Shown in pieces: positions 16,295 through 16,351 of a stretch of 16,351 bases of DNA (within the stretch, counting starts at the first letter, position 1; each line of letters begins with the position of its first letter). The DNA lies in NCBI GenBank assembly GCA_002453315.1, contig DKGO01000117.1, positions 1-16,351 of the forward strand, in the 5' to 3' direction. Source of the stretch: Caryophanales bacterium UBA6768. GTDB lineage: Bacteria > Bacillota > Bacilli > Bacillales_D > Amphibacillaceae. A program made the translations under genes and the position numbers. Under the pieces are notes generated by a model. That model ran no database searches, was not told the origin of the DNA, and saw only the letters and a program-made list of their open reading frames with translations.

Positions 16295-16351
16295 ATATAT
16301 ACCCCTCGTATAGTATATTTAGGCCTCCATTCAGCCCATTAATTTCTTAAA

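Noticed and set aside
16312..16317. TATACT on the minus strand as a bshC promoter -10
   Set aside because: The start would fall inside the GAGGGG binding site of bshC and no -35 is visible; bshC is more likely transcribed from beyond the window.
1..16351. A novel defence, mobile or biosynthetic system
   Set aside because: Every long frame on the coding strand is a recognised dcw or bacillithiol gene, the gaps are short, and no direct-repeat array, transposase, tRNA or attachment site was seen.

Overview
The window is the peptidoglycan-synthesis and cell-division (dcw) cluster of an AT-rich, endospore-forming, low-GC Gram-positive bacterium of the Bacillaceae. Four things point there: bacillithiol biosynthesis (bshC) directly upstream of mraZ, a MraZ very close to the Bacillus form, sporulation-type SpoVD and SpoVE at their Bacillus positions, and a MurE with the DNPR motif of meso-diaminopimelate-adding enzymes. 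I cannot fix the genus; murF within the cluster and the lack of murG/murB next to spoVE suggest a lineage other than B. subtilis or B. cereus.

Every gene reads on the minus strand, so transcription runs from high to low coordinates. In that order: bshC (16294-14675), a strong hairpin terminator (14658-14601), the mraZ control region with three 10-bp-spaced GTGG boxes over an extended -10 (14539-14510), mraZ, rsmH, ftsL, pbpB, spoVD, murE, murF, mraY, murD, spoVE, a 129-bp gap with a promoter-like element, divIB, and ftsA, which runs off the window at base 1. Coding density is very high. rsmH/ftsL and mraY/murD share one base of a TAATG stop/start.

Together the genes regulate and build the division septum. 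MraZ controls the operon and RsmH modifies 16S rRNA. FtsL, DivIB and PBP2B form the divisome core, and FtsA links FtsZ to the membrane. MurE, MurF and MurD complete UDP-MurNAc-pentapeptide and MraY makes lipid I. The sporulation pair SpoVE (SEDS glycosyltransferase) and SpoVD (class B PBP) make spore-cortex peptidoglycan. MurG, needed between MraY and the polymerases, is not in this window.

I see no mobile element, CRISPR array, RNA gene, phage gene or unrecognised gene, and no undescribed system. The points worth a second look are regulatory and architectural: the MraZ operator, sigma-E-like promoters before both spoVD and spoVE, extended -10 elements before murE and divIB, the changed gene order (murF in, murG/murB/sbp out), and a conserved cysteine pair in SpoVD. 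Five start codons (mraY, rsmH, ftsL, pbpB, spoVE) are set downstream of the longest reading frame on ribosome-binding-site and family-length evidence.
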